From NCBI RefSeq assembly GCF_949987515.2, contig NC_082696.1:37180431-37244430 (forward strand): a stretch of DNA of 64,000 bases. Reading direction: 5' to 3'. The notes beneath the pieces are model-generated. The model was not told where the DNA came from and ran no database searches. It was given only the letters and a program-made list of their open reading frames with translations. The number at the start of each line of letters is the position of its first letter. Position 1 is the first letter of the stretch. This stretch comes from Delphinus delphis (lineage: Eukaryota; Chordata; Mammalia; Artiodactyla; Delphinidae). Both the position numbers and the translations under genes were made by a program. Below are positions 14,548 through 26,350 of this stretch, piece by piece.

Positions 14548-14909
14548 TGTTGCCTGTTGACAGCTCACAGCCAAGCTCCTTATCAGGAGTTACCCTTGGT
14601 CAAAGTGAGCTGTCTTGCTTATGATTTATGCTCACCTCCAGGAGCAACCCTCATCTCATGCCTGGTTAACACTAAAGTTCAAAACTCCCAGACCCTTGTC
14701 TTAATTCTGGACATTTATTAAAGATCAGCACAGTTTCAGAGCTCTACATTGGATCAGCTGAGGCTTCTGTTGGCTGTACTGAAGTTAAACTTCATCTGAC
14801 CAGTCTTGCTTCCCTCACTTTATTACAGGTGTTGTCCCTGGGAACACTCCCCTATAAATGACGTGCATGTGAATTTCCACCTCCGAATCTACTACAGAAA
14901 AACTTGACT
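14548..14909 (+). mobile_element. 5' LTR of a decayed endogenous retrovirus
   Basis: This segment aligns by eye with 16297-16640. Shared landmarks are 'gctcacagccaag'/'tctcacagctaag', 'cttggtcaaagtgagctg'/'ctggtcaaagggagctg', 'ggacatttattaaagatca'/'ggacatatatgaaagatca', and a 'cactc...ataaa' stretch near the end. Two similar flanks in the same orientation are best read as an LTR pair. The LTR style looks like class III (ERV-L-related), but the subfamily is not determined. Confidence 0.65.
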
Positions 14910-16296
14910 AACAATGATTGAAAATAGGAGTGGTCCTGGAAAGCAGATATTAAAGGGGAATTTTGGACCTAGATCACTTCCTGATGCCTGGCAACGAGGA
15001 CCTCATGATAGGAATAGATGGTATAATGACAGCTCTTGGCATACAGTAGCACTAAAACTATTAACTTTTGTACTGGTGGTGAACTGGGATGACTTATTTA
15101 GCTATAGATGAATAACTAACCTGCCAGCAACAGAGCAAGGCTGAGTCCCCAGCATGGGACAACTCCTTGAGAAGACCAACAGCCAGTCTATAATAGATGA
15201 TTACATTGAATCCTTTCTATCCTAAAAGTGAGAGTGATTCATCTGGGCAGAAGTTGAAATTCTAAGTATAGATTGTCTTTCCTGCTTCTAAGTTTTGGAA
15301 GAACCACTAACTGAGGTCTTAAAGGATGTTTGACTCACCAACACAGGGTCCTCCAAAGCACTGCATTGATACAAAGGACACACTTTATAGTTAGGAAAGG
15401 ATGGAAGTTAACAAATGCCTATGGGATCTATTGGTGTCATAGCACCCAGAAATTGTCAGTCTGACAGACTCATCTGACTTTTGAATTTGCAAATGGGGTG
15501 CTAAGTTGGAGATGATACTGTACAAGGCTAGGTGTCTTCCTACAGGATGCAGTAAATGCCCTACACGAATGACTATGATATGGTGTTGGGTCTTCAATAG
15601 GTAGAATACACAGATCTAGAAGCGGAGGAGCGAAAGCAGGAGTAGCTCTGCTCACTGTCACTCACTGTGATGTATTTGGAGAATTTGTCCTTCCTGTCCC
15701 CACAAATTAGCCTTTGTGGATCTACGTCCTGGGTTCTAGAGGGAAATACTTCCACTAGAGGATAAAGCAAAATTTCCACTAAACGTAAGCTATGGCTGCC
15801 ACTCAGTCACTTTTGATTCTTTGATCTAAGAGACCAGCAGTGATGAAAAGTATCACCCTCTTGATAGGGGCAATATATGAAACAGTGGGGCATCTCTTGC
15901 TAACCCCCTACACAGTTTTAATGGCAATGCATCACAGAAGTAACCATGGCTTGACAAGCATAGTGAACAGTGACTTACATTCCTCATGGTTGAGGGTCTG
16001 GATTAACCCAGTAGGTAAGCTGCCTAGACAGGAAGATGAAGGTCCAGAGAATATAGATAAAATGGATAGTGCAGCATACTCCAAGAGCAACTGCAGAGGT
16101 GGAGCTGAAGTTTGTCCCACTGATCTTGTAAGTTCACTTAGGAAAAGAAATCAACTAGTAGAGGGGGTGTTTCCAAATTGGATGACAGTACTACCTGAAG
16201 CAGGTGGATCTGTGTAGTGCAAGGTACGGATTGAAGAGAATCCATGGTGCACCATCTAGATCTACCCTTTAGCATTAAGTGCTTATTCTTCCAGCA
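14910..16296 (+). pseudogene. Degenerate internal region of endogenous retrovirus
   Basis: It lies between the two LTR-like segments and is about 1.4 kb, far shorter than an intact provirus (usually 5-9 kb), so much of gag-pol is deleted. No long conserved reading frame survives. The 125-codon frame at 15840-16217 shows no protease, reverse transcriptase or envelope motif I can identify. It is an ancient, non-functional remnant. Assignment as retroviral rests mainly on the flanking LTR pair. Confidence 0.55.
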
Positions 16297-16640
16297 TGGC
16301 TGATTAATGTCTCACAGCTAAGTCCCTCTCAAGGAATTGCCCCCTGGTCAAAGGGAGCTGCATAACTCAAGGTCATGTCCCACTCCTACAGGCAGCATAC
16401 AGCCAATGACAGGTCCATGGGGGAATACAAAGGCCTGCCCATCATTCTCCCAAATTTGGACATATATGAAAGATCATAATGGCTTTAGAGTGCCCCATAA
16501 CATAAAAGGATTGCAACTGCAACGCAGTTCCAATTTTTCATCTACCCAATCCTGTCTTTGTTCTTAAGAGCACACTCCAATAAACTTGCTGAATATAAAT
16601 CTCTATCTCTGAGTTGGTATCCCGGAGATGCTGACCTATA
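16297..16640 (+). mobile_element. 3' LTR of a decayed endogenous retrovirus
   Basis: Partner of 14548-14909. It includes a polyadenylation-like block 'ccaataaacttgctg' followed by 'tctctatctctgagt', typical of the 3' part of ERV-L-class LTRs. The two LTRs are well diverged from one another, so the insertion is old. Confidence 0.65.
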
Positions 16641-17439
16641 TGTTGAAGTTACTACAAGTTATAGAAAAGAAAACGTCCCCTGAATTTCTTCAGCAAAAAA
16701 TGAGATTTCACAAATCACTTTGATGATAATACCATAAGCGTAAATGATATACTAAAAACACTGTAAGAAATAAGCAAGAATGGGGCTCAATTCCATGTGA
16801 AAATTTATAAGCCAGGATCAATATCTGAAACACTCTATTATTTTATAAATATATTACAGATTTTTTAGAAAATCACACAGGTTGTGACTATTTTAAAGGG
16901 TTTACCATCCAAATGTACAATAATATATCAATAAGGTCAACCATAATTTCAACAAAGCTGTCCCCAGTGTGTAATACACATAGACTGTTCCTAAATAATA
17001 TACCCAGTCATTTGCTTCTGGCCTCTTCAGCTGAGTCTTCCTTTCCACTTAGATATTTTTCCCTTTCTTGTCCTTTCACCTCCCATGCACACCTATAAAA
17101 TCATATGCTTACCCCATATTGTAAGGAAAGTGACAATATCCTGTACTTTACAAATTTGTTATTATTTTAAATATTTTAATGTGAAAATATTTTATTTTTG
17201 AAGACAATGATATGGAAAACCATAATTCATTAAATAAATCACTATATATCTATTTTTAATTCCAAACATATTCTCTCTGTCAGTGCAGAGTAGCCCAAAA
17301 TAATATGGTTATTTGTGAAGGCATCCACATACATATTCTAATTATTATTTCCTAAGCCCTTTCATTTTTTTCCGGCACTTTATACATTTATGAGTATAAT
17401 ATGGAATGATTGTACTGACATTTACAGATAATAACAGTA
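16641..17439. other. Intronic sequence, nothing recognised
   Basis: No gene, RNA or confident repeat. Confidence 0.45.
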
Positions 17440-17560
17440 TCATTTATTACCAGTTCAATATGTTCTAAATACTGCTAAAATAAGTTTACATCATTGCCTC
17501 TTTCGATCCTCAGATAATCCTATCAAGTAGGTATTATTATTTCCACAATAAAATTGAATG
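17440..17560 (-). repeat. MIR SINE fragment, antisense
   Basis: The order 'catcattgcctctttcgatcctca', 'taatcctatcaagtaggta', 'ttattatttccacaata' is the complement of the MIR core and 3' part ('...tacctac...gaggat...'). Confidence 0.5.
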
Positions 17561-17574
17561 AATAGACACAAGAC

Positions 17575-17835
17575 TACTCACCTCTCCTATTCAATATTAT
17601 ACTATATAACTTAGGCAGCACAGGAGAATGTAAGAAATCAATAAAAAGTTAGGAAGGAAAACATTAAACTTTCATTATTCATAGATGATATGATTATTCA
17701 CAAGAGAATTGGCAGAAAAATTATTAGAGCTAATTAAGAGTTGAACAATGAAGGATGATCAATACAAAAAAAAATCTATTGTGTTCCTATAAACAATGAA
17801 AATAGCAAGAAAATATCATTTTAAAAGTTATTGGT
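17575..17835 (+). mobile_element. L1 ORF2 reverse-transcriptase fragment
   Basis: Around 17672-17702 the plus strand reads SLFIDDMIIH, matching the L1 catalytic block (F-x-D-D-M-I), followed by 'gagctaattaagag' (ELIKE/N). Before it, 'cctctcctattcaat' fits the (P)LSPLLFN block. It is ancient, short and interrupted. Confidence 0.75.
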
Positions 17836-17839
17836 TCTG

Positions 17840-19375
17840 GACTTCTGGCTTCTGGACACTTGAGATGTAATAGGTAATTTTTTTTTTATTCTTTCAAAGT
17901 TTTCTTTAGAAACCAAACATATCAACAAGGGCAGGGAAAGAAAATACATAGTATCTTCAACAACACTTGTTGACAAAGAATCGCCATATATAAACCCCAA
18001 AATACGGGTGGATGTGGCCAAACCATTACAAGATCTAAGTAATAGAAGTTACAGGAAATGAAAAGGAATGTCTGATGAGTCCCATGAGCCACAGAACCTC
18101 TAGATCATAAATAAAAGTTACCTCTAGAAGTTAAGGCCCTCACATTGAACAGAATCCTGGCTTCAGATTCTTCGAAGCGTTTGCCAAAATTGGGGACTCA
18201 CTTGTGGGTGCAAAAACTGAGTGGCTAAGGTCATTAAGTGGGGGGAAGGGAGATGGGGAACAGTTGTGGTCATATATGTCCTCCAGGTAAAATTACTTGA
18301 TTCAGCAAATAAAATACTGTATGGAACATATTTACACTAAAAAAGAAAATGTTGTGTACTGGAAAATCAAATTATACCAGGCATCTATATTTTATCTGGC
18401 AACTCTACCTCCAGGGTTTCAGAAATATCTAGAAGTATAGAACCTCACCCTGAATTAATACTACTGGAGGTCAAAGAAAAATGAGCAGAGCAAGAACACT
18501 GGAGACAAAGAAGAGATAAATACTAGAGGGAATGAATGGGTCAAGAGATAGGAGATCCCCCCAAATCTTGTAACTGCAAAACATGTCATCTACAGATTGA
18601 ACACCATCTTGAAACACAAGGTTTTCTGGAAAAGATAACCTCCCTGAATTAGACTTAGGTCAGAGATGGAGACATGGATACACAAAAAAACCCATAATTT
18701 GAGAAGAGGTACCCCTAGAGTAGTGAAGCAGTGAAAGCTATTTTGATCCATCTCTGCATTCTCCACAGCAACCTCTTCATAAAAGTCATAGAAATTCTAT
18801 TTTATTCAAACTAGGGAAAAATAAAATAAAATCACCACCAAAAAGTGTAGCCACAAAAGATGAAAACTAAATTCTAATATCCCAAAATGAGCTAAAAAAA
18901 ATTAAGAACACAGAAGACTGAAATAACAACAACAAAAAGAAATAGAAAAGCTCAGAAACTGAATAGTTATACAATAAGTTTAAAAAAAAAAAAAAAAGAA
19001 CTGACAGTTCTCAAGCAAGAGTAAGAAAAAAAATCTTCAGAAAGGATGATGGAATTAAAAGGTACATAGTCAAAGAAAAATACACTGTAAGGTAAATAAA
19101 TGAAGTATAGGAAGGTGCAAAGGATAAAATAGAAAGAAAAAAAAGGAAAGTGAAAAGATTAAGAAAATTATACACACACACGTGTGTGCGCACGCACACA
19201 CACACACACAGAAAACAGGAGTCACCAAAGAATGAAATCAAAGAAAAGAACAGAAAAATATTTAAACCCTTAACTCAATAAAATTTTCTTGAAATAAAAG
19301 AGCACTCATTCCACATATTAAAAACCAAAATCAACTTAAAACATAAAGGAGACATATGCCAGTAAAAGTATCACT
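17840..19375 (+). mobile_element. Probable decayed LINE (L1/HAL1-like 5' half)
   Basis: The A-rich plus strand near its right end contains 'ttcttgaaataaaagagcactca', like the ORF1 region of old L1 or HAL1 elements. The left part (18100-18780) is unassigned. It is interrupted by an A-run (18980-18996) and a CA/GT repeat. The family assignment is weak. Confidence 0.4.
19171..19210. repeat. Alternating purine-pyrimidine (CA/GT/CG) repeat
   Basis: It reads ACACACACACGTGTGTGCGC then ACGCACACACACACACACA. It is strictly alternating with CG steps, so it is a good Z-DNA candidate. Confidence 0.95.
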
Positions 19376-19379
19376 TTTT

Positions 19380-20112
19380 AAAAACTGAGGTATAATTTAT
19401 ATATGATAAAATGCATAAATTTTAAGTGTGCAGTTGTTTTAGTTTTGACAATTGTATAAAGCCATGTAAGCAGCACCCCAATTAAGATATGCATTTATAG
19501 AACCCAAATAATCACCCCCAACATAAGATTCTACTGTTTTGATTTTATTAACATAGATTAGTTTTCCCTTTTGTAGAACTTCATGTAAATGGAAACACAA
19601 GGTATACAATGTCTGCCTTCTTTGATTGCACCGAGCGTTTCTGAGATGAATCAATGTTATTGCTTGTGTCAGCAGCTTATTCTCTTTTATTGCGTTACAC
19701 TTTATGAATACATCCAATGTGTTTACCCATTAATCTGTTGATGGATATTTGTCTTTTTTCCTGCTTCTCAGCTATTAAGAATAAAGCTGTTATCAATATT
19801 CATATACAAGACATTTTGTAGACATAAATTTTCTATTTCTTTTGGATAAATACTTAGAGGAGTAGGATTGCTGGATCATAGAGTATGTCATTTAAAAACA
19901 ATTGCCAAACTGTTTTCTACAATGTTTGAACCATTTTATATTCCCATCAGCAATGCATGAGAATTCTACTTGCTCCAAAGTCTCTCCGGCAATTGGTATT
20001 GCCAATCTTTTCTATTTTAGTTATTCTAGTTTGTGAAGAAGAATCTTAGAGAGTTTTAATTTGCATTTCCCTAAAGTTGAATGTACTTTTATGTGCTTAT
20101 TGGTCAGATATT
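19380..20112 (-). mobile_element. L1 LINE 3' end, antisense (old)
   Basis: It is the complement of an L1M-type 3' end: 'gaggtataatttatatatgat', 'gttgatggatatttg', 'attgctggatcatagagta', 'tgccaaactgttttctac', 'ttttaatttgcatttcc' and 'gtgcttattggtcagata'. It ends at the point that corresponds to about 46.08 kb of the fuller L1 in this window. Confidence 0.85.
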
Positions 20113-22251
20113 ATCAATGAAACAAAAATCTAATTCTTGAAAAAAATCAATAATAAAATTGATATCAAGACTGACAAAGAAAAAATAAAAAATACAATAT
20201 CAGAAATGAACAGAATGTCCAATATGCAGACACCTGCAGACATCAAAAGGATAATAAGATACTGCTAAAAACAACTCTAGACAAATACATTCGACAAATT
20301 AAATGGAGTGGAACAATTCCTTGACAGGCACATATTATCAACTTAACCAATATGAAATAATTTGAATAGCCCTATCACTATTAAAGAAATTTCATTCATA
20401 ATTTTAAAACTCCCAAAAGAAAATTTCCAGGCCTAGATGACTACATGAGAAAATTCTTCTAAAATTTAAAGATTTAACACTGATTCCACAAAATTTCTTC
20501 AAGAAAACAGATGTGAGAACACTTTCTAATTCATATTATGAAGTCAGTATTACCCTGATAACAAAACCCCAGACAACAGTGCAAAAAAATAAAAAGAAAA
20601 AAGAAAATTACATACAAATGTCCCTCATGAATACAGATGTAAAAATCCTTAACAAAATGTTAGTCCTTGAAATTCAGCAATATAGAAATATATTAATCTT
20701 CATGACTAGTCTAAATTGGGATATGCTTTATGTAAAATCTGTACATAACGGTTTTGAAGACTCAGTACAAAAAAAGAATATAAATATCTCATTAACAGTA
20801 TATATTTATTACATCCTGAAATTGTATTATTTGGATATATTGGGTTAAATAAACCATATTATTAAAACTAAAAAAGTATATTAATCAACTATGATCAACT
20901 ATTCAAATAGTATTTATTTAAGGGATGCAAGCTTATTCAATATTTAAAAATTGATCAATGTAATCCATTATATTAATAGATTAAAAAAGAAAAAAGAAAC
21001 ACATGATTATATTGATTGATGCAGAAAAGCATTTGACAGAATTCAACACTAATTCATGATTTAAAAACCAGGAATAGAGGTGAATTTCCTCAATGTGATA
21101 AAGATCATCTAAAAAATGCTTACAACTAAAATCATACTTTATGTTGAAATACTGAATGTTTTCCTTCTAAGATTAACAATATGGCAAGAATGTTTGTCCC
21201 CACCATTCCTTTTAAAAGTTTGGAAGCTCTAGCCAGAACAATAATACAAGAAAATTAAATAAGAAGCATAATGGTCAGAAATGAATGAAGATAGTTGTCC
21301 CTATTTATAGATGACATGATTGTGTATGCTGAACTCAAAAGGACTCTACAAAAATCCTCCTAGAACTAATAAGTGAGTTAGGGTAGGTAAAAGGTTACAA
21401 GAGCAATATACTGTATTTCTATATACTAGCAATAACACAGAAATTTAAAATACAATACCATTTAAAATCACTCAAAAAACCCAAAATATCCAGGTATATA
21501 TCTAGAAAAACATGTACAAGATTTGTATGATGAAAACTATAAAATGTTGAGAAAGAAATCAAAGATCATCCAAATGAATGGAGAGACATACCACATTCAT
21601 GAATTGGAAGACTCAATATAGTGAAGATGCCGAACTATCCTCATTACAGGCTTAAAGTACAGTTAAAATAATCACTATCCAAATCCTAGCAAGATTTTTT
21701 TCATAGATATAGACAAGATTATTATAAAATTTATATGGAAAGGTAAAGAAATTAAAGTAACCAAAGCAACCTTGAAAAAGAATAAAGTGAGAGGAATGAC
21801 TGTATTGATTTAATAGTTACAGTAATCAAGACAGTGTAGTATTGGCAGAGAGAGAAACACATAGATTAATGGACCATAATAATGAACTCAGAAAAAATGC
21901 CATACAAATATGTCCAACTGATTTTTGACAAAGGTACAAAAGCAATTAAGTCGGGAAAGGAGAGTCTTTTCAAGAAATGTTATGAGAGCAACTGAATATC
22001 CATAGGCAAAAAATAAACCTGGACCTAAACCCTACACATTACATGAATATATTCAAAATGGATCATAGACTTAAACATAAAACATAAAACTATAGAACTT
22101 TTAGAAGACAGTATAGGAGAAAAATCTTTGGGAACAAGGACCTGGTAAAAAGTTCTTAGATGACACCAAAAGCATGATCCATAAAACTAAAAAAAAAATG
22201 AATAAATTGGACTTCATCCAAATTAGATATTTTGTTCTTTGAAAGACTCTG
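20113..22251 (+). pseudogene. L1 ORF2 pseudogene, reverse-transcriptase and C-terminal region
   Basis: Plus-strand text follows L1 ORF2 from the endonuclease-RT linker through RT to the C-terminal part. Landmarks are ATGCAGAAAAGCATTTGACAG (motif A, DAEKAFD) at about 21019, a worn motif B near 21180-21220, 'tagatgacatgattgtgta' (DDMIVY, motif C) at about 21308, 'atggagagacataccacattc' (the WRDIPHS block) and 'ttggacttcatccaaatta' near the end. Many stops and frameshifts are present. It is in opposite orientation to the L1 3' end on its left. Confidence 0.8.
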
Positions 22252-22530
22252 CCAAACTACTTTCAGAGTGGCTGTACAATTTTATAACCTACCAGAAATG
22301 TGTGATAGATCCAGTTTTTCCACATCCTCACCAGCTTTGGTGTGCCATTTTTTTTTTTTTTTTGATTTTAGCTGCTGCAATAGGTATGTAATAATATCTC
22401 ATCAGGTACTTAATTTGCACTTTCCTAATGTCTAATGATGTTGGGAATGTTTTTCATGTGCTTTTTTTGTCATCTGTGTATCCTCTTCGGTGAAATGTCT
22501 CTCATGTCTTTCGCCCATTTTCTAATTGTA
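22252..22530 (-). mobile_element. L1 ORF2 C-terminal fragment, antisense (left part)
   Basis: The complement carries the end part of ORF2 (an equivalent of the 'caaagtggtt...ccacatcctc' text and 'taatgtctaatgatgttggg'). It is continued at 22655-22803 after an inserted SINE. Confidence 0.8.
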
Positions 22531-22654
22531 CTTTTTTTCTTTTTTTGGCCATGCCACGTGGCAGGCAGGATCTTAGTTCCCAACCGGGGATTGAACCTGC
22601 ATCCCCTGCAGTGGAAGTGTGGAGTCTTAACCACTGGACCACCAGGGAAGTCCC
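22531..22654 (-). mobile_element. Short CHR-type SINE inserted in an L1
   Basis: On the minus strand it begins GGGACTTCCCTGGTGGTCCAG with a B box (GGTTCAATCCCC), and ends in an A-run (seen as T-run). It splits an antisense L1 fragment, so the SINE is younger than that L1. Confidence 0.9.
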
Positions 22655-22803
22655 TGTATTGCTTGTTTTTATACTATTGAATTTTTATTTTTTTTATATA
22701 TCCTAAATATAAGTTCTTTGTCAGACTTGTGGTTTGAAAGTATTTTCTCCCACTGTGCAGATTGTCTTTTCATCCCTTCAGCAGGGTCTTTCACAGAACA
22801 AAA
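22655..22803 (-). mobile_element. L1 ORF2 C-terminal fragment, antisense (right part)
   Basis: Complement of an ORF2 segment with 'gtgggagaaaatactttc' (W-E-K-I), the position equivalent to about 45.9 kb in the fuller L1. It resumes exactly where the SINE at 22531-22654 ends. Confidence 0.8.
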
Positions 22804-22811
22804 TATCTAGT

Positions 22812-24142
22812 TCAGATAAAGTCACTTATTTCCACTACTCTGTCTTCTAATTCACTGATCCATTCCTCTGTATCATGTAATGTACTATTGATTCCTTCTA
22901 GTGTATTTTTTATTTCAGTTATTGTATTCTTCAGCTTGGTTAACTCTTTATACTTTCTCTTTGTTAAAATTCCACTGCGTTCATCCACTCTTCTCCTGAT
23001 TTCTTTGACCATCTTTATGATCGTGATCATTACATTGAACTCTTTATCCTGTAGACTGCTTATCCTTGCTGTTTATTCTTTTTCTAAGGTTTTGTCTTGT
23101 TCCTTCATTTGGAACAGATTCCCATTTCCTCATTTTGTCTAATTCCCTGTGTTGATTTCTATGTATTAGGTAGGTCGGTTACATTTCCTGATCTTAGAGA
23201 AACAGCCTTATGTAGGAGACATCCTAGGGGACCAAGGAGCACACTCACCTCTAGTCACCAGAGCTATATGCTCTAGTGGCACCCCCTATGTGGGCTTCAT
23301 GGGACCGTCTGTTATTGATGGGCTGACTACTGTGGGCACATAGGTAGACAGGACTGGCCCCCAGTCCAGTTGGCTGCCAGGCCCTGCCTTGGGTGGTGGC
23401 TGACAGCCTGCTGTTGGGCGGGGCTGGATCCCTACATGGCTGACCTCATGGCGTGAGGGGTCCCGGGACTGGTATTGGTACACTGGTGGGCAGGTAATCC
23501 CCTGGCACTAATAGGCTAGAGAGAAGACTCTAAAATGGCAAGTTGCCAGGGCCAGTGTCCTTATAGTAGAATAAGCTCCCAGAAATGTCTGCTGCCAGCA
23601 TCTATGTTCCCAAAGGGAGTCCCAGTTGCCTCCTGCCTCTCTGGTAGGCTCTCCAAGGTCAGTAAGTGGGTCTGACCCAGGCTCCTTTCAAATTACTGCC
23701 TCTGCACTGGGACTCAGAGTGTGTGAGATTTTGCACACACCATTTAAGAGAGAAGTTTCTGCTTCAGACAGTACTCCAGCTCTCCCATACAGAAGCCCCA
23801 CTGATCTTCAAAGCCAGATGTTCTAGGGGCTCATCTTCCTGTTGCATGAGTCCTGGGCTGGGGAGGCTCAGCGTGGGGCTCAGACCCCTCACTCCTTGGG
23901 GAGAACCTCTGCAATTGTAATTACCCTCCTGTTTGTGGGTTGCCCACCTGGGGGTATGGGTCTTTATCATATCACCTCTCTAACCTGCAAATATCCATCT
24001 CATTGCAGTCCTTCTTCATAGCTTTTGTTGTGGAAAATCTTTTCTGCTAATCTTCAGGTCATTCTCATCATTGAGAGTTTCTCTGTAAATAGTTGTAGTT
24101 TCGGTGAGCTCAGGGTCTTCCTACTCTGTCATCTTGGCCACA
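22812..24142 (-). mobile_element. L1 5' UTR and ORF1 start, antisense
   Basis: On the minus strand the sequence starts near 24142 with 'tggccaagatgacagagtag', an L1 5'-end motif (AAGATGGC-like), followed by a GC-rich stretch of about 1 kb, then ORF1 coiled-coil coding. The frame at 22812-23030 reads ELTKLKNTITEIKNTLEGIN and SELEDRVVEI, typical ORF1 heptad text. It is broken afterwards. It directly abuts an ORF2 C-terminal fragment, so most of ORF2 is missing or the two are separate insertions. Confidence 0.75.
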
Positions 24143-24294
24143 CATTCTGTCTTTTATGAGTTTCTTAGGAAAAGAGTCAAAGGGTCATGGAAAATTTGAA
24201 ATTATCAGTGAAAGAAGAGACGAAAACGTGATAAAAGGAAGGCAAGACTGACATGCTTTGGATGATTTCAGTGAAAATCTGTATTCCAACCACC

Positions 24295-24440
24295 TGTACT
24301 TCATTAAGTGCCCAAAAAATATTGAATTATTGAACACTGGCTTTGGGCACTCTGGTAGGTGCTAACGTTGAGTTAAAATCGCATACGCTGCCTGCTCCCA
24401 TGTGGCTCACAGTCCACACCAGCCATGGAAACACTGGATA
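24295..24440 (-). repeat. Possible L2 3' fragment, antisense
   Basis: 'gaattattgaacactggctttgggcactctggtaggtgct' followed by 'cctgctcccatgtggctcacagtc' follows the complement of the L2 3' end. It is diverged. Confidence 0.4.
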
Positions 24441-24859
24441 GTTACAGATTATTTAGTAATTAGTGTGTTATTTAGATTAGTGTGATGGAAGTTAGCCCAG
24501 CGGGCACTGGGAATACTTAGGGGCCTACCTTTGCCTTGCTGTTAGTGTGAAGACTCACTTGGGTCGCCTCGAAAATCAGCGAGACAACAAATTTCCATTT
24601 CCTAGCTAAAGCTGCCTTTAACGTCCTCATTTATCATCCTCTGTACAAAGCAGTTCTGGTCTATAGTTGAAACTATTAGCTGTTTGAGAACCCATAAGCA
24701 CCCTAAAAGGTATCACAGCTCGATCAAGTTCACCACTTTAAAAAACGGATAAGGCAGTCATTGTACCGCAGGGTATTCATTGAATATCATGGATGAAATG
24801 TTTTAAATCAAAATAGTCACCTACTTTTGCTACATTCTCACCATTCTGACTAAATATTT

Positions 24860-25020
24860 ATTCTCATAACAAACATTTATTGAGCCCATAAATTGGGCTG
24901 GTAGCTGCAGATATAGCAATAAATAGTAAGCAGTTTGCCTTCAAAGATCTCAGTCTACTGGGGGAGGTAGGCAGGGGAATGAATGATTTTCATATGTGGA
25001 AACATGTTATGAGGAATAAA
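24860..25020 (-). repeat. L2 3' fragment, antisense
   Basis: 'aacaaacatttattgagccc', 'gcagatatagcaataaata', then 'gatctcagtctactggggga' is the complement of the L2 3' terminal region. Confidence 0.55.
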
Positions 25021-26227
25021 GGGAACGGCTCTCTCGGTTTAGAATAAATCTTATCCTTAGGAATGCTTGGAGGGTTGCAGAGTATCATTTCTCAACTGCT
25101 TTTTGTCTCATTTTACTTCAAAGACCTTCCAAAGAAGAACATTTTAAAAATTCCGTCATTTGAATTGGGCTCTTGGTTTTGTGGAACTGGGCAGCAATTA
25201 CAAGAATATGTTTCTTATAACATTAGAGATAAATGCCATTTTGGATAAAAGTTTAAATCAAAACCCTGATAGCGCAAGAGGCAACTAAATATGAGAGCAA
25301 ACAGCTGACACTTTAAATAAAATGGGAATATATCCAAATGTCAAGACAGTATTGATGGTTTTAGCAATTAAAAGAGCAGTAGCACTCTACACGTTTTGCA
25401 AAAGAGCAAGTTCAGCTTTGCCTCAATTAACCCAGATTTCAATTCAAGGGCAGTACGATCATAAGCCAAATGGATCTTCCACAAACACCACAGTGAAAAT
25501 GTAGCACATTAGATCTGCTCACCTTTTCTTTTTTTAAAGTTCTGGTCATATTTTTTAAAGCCCGTTTTTAAAACTGTGGCTTAATTTATAGCTGCAAATT
25601 TCTCCACCTGACGATCCAGATGTCACTAATTAAAAACTTAAAATGAAATGTGAAAAATATAGAATTATCAGTGCAGAAAAATGGAAAATAAAGAGTGACT
25701 TTGCTTTTTCAAAATAACAAAGGGCAGAATGAAAATGAGTTTGTTCTGCCCTTGTACCCCGACGCATAATAAGAGATCGAGGGGACAAACTCAATGAAAT
25801 TAAAGGGCAAGATACTTAAAATGAATGGACATAGTTATTTGTCCAGCATGTATAATAACATTTTAGCAGTCTCAGTTACTAGAGGTCATAGAAAACAAAT
25901 AAAAGATACCTGGGATTCAAAAAGAATAGAATAATTTTCTAAGTAATGAAAACATGTATGGCAAAGATAATGGCATAATTAATTATATTGCTGTACTTCA
26001 GGGAGCATTAAATAAATCATCTAACAAAAGTCACCCCGTCAGTAATTAAATGCAATAAGGGTTCTCTACATGTCTTTGAAATCTTCAGAATTTTCTATTG
26101 CTTTCAGTGAAGAAGTAACTAGACCTCTCTGACTTGTTAGCCAATAAAATATGTCCCTATATTTTTTGGGGGCAAAGTGGGTTTGGAATCAACAGTAGAA
26201 TACCAAAGTAAAACATGCTGAAATATT

Positions 26228-26350
26228 GGCTTGAAGTTAGATTTTGATTTAAATGTATGTTCCTCCATGCCCTATTTTTATAATTTTCAGAGAGTCACAA
26301 ATTCTCTGGGCCATAGTTTTCCTATTTGTAAAATGGGTTCACTGAGACTT
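26228..26350 (+). repeat. MIR SINE fragment
   Basis: 'agagagtcacaaattctctgggcc' then 'gttttcctatttgtaaaatggg' fits the MIR core-to-3' order (Tgggcaag..., cctcatctgtaaaatggg). Confidence 0.5.

Noticed and set aside
15840..16217. 125-codon plus-strand frame
   Set aside because: It falls in the decayed interior of the endogenous retrovirus and shows no retroviral motif.
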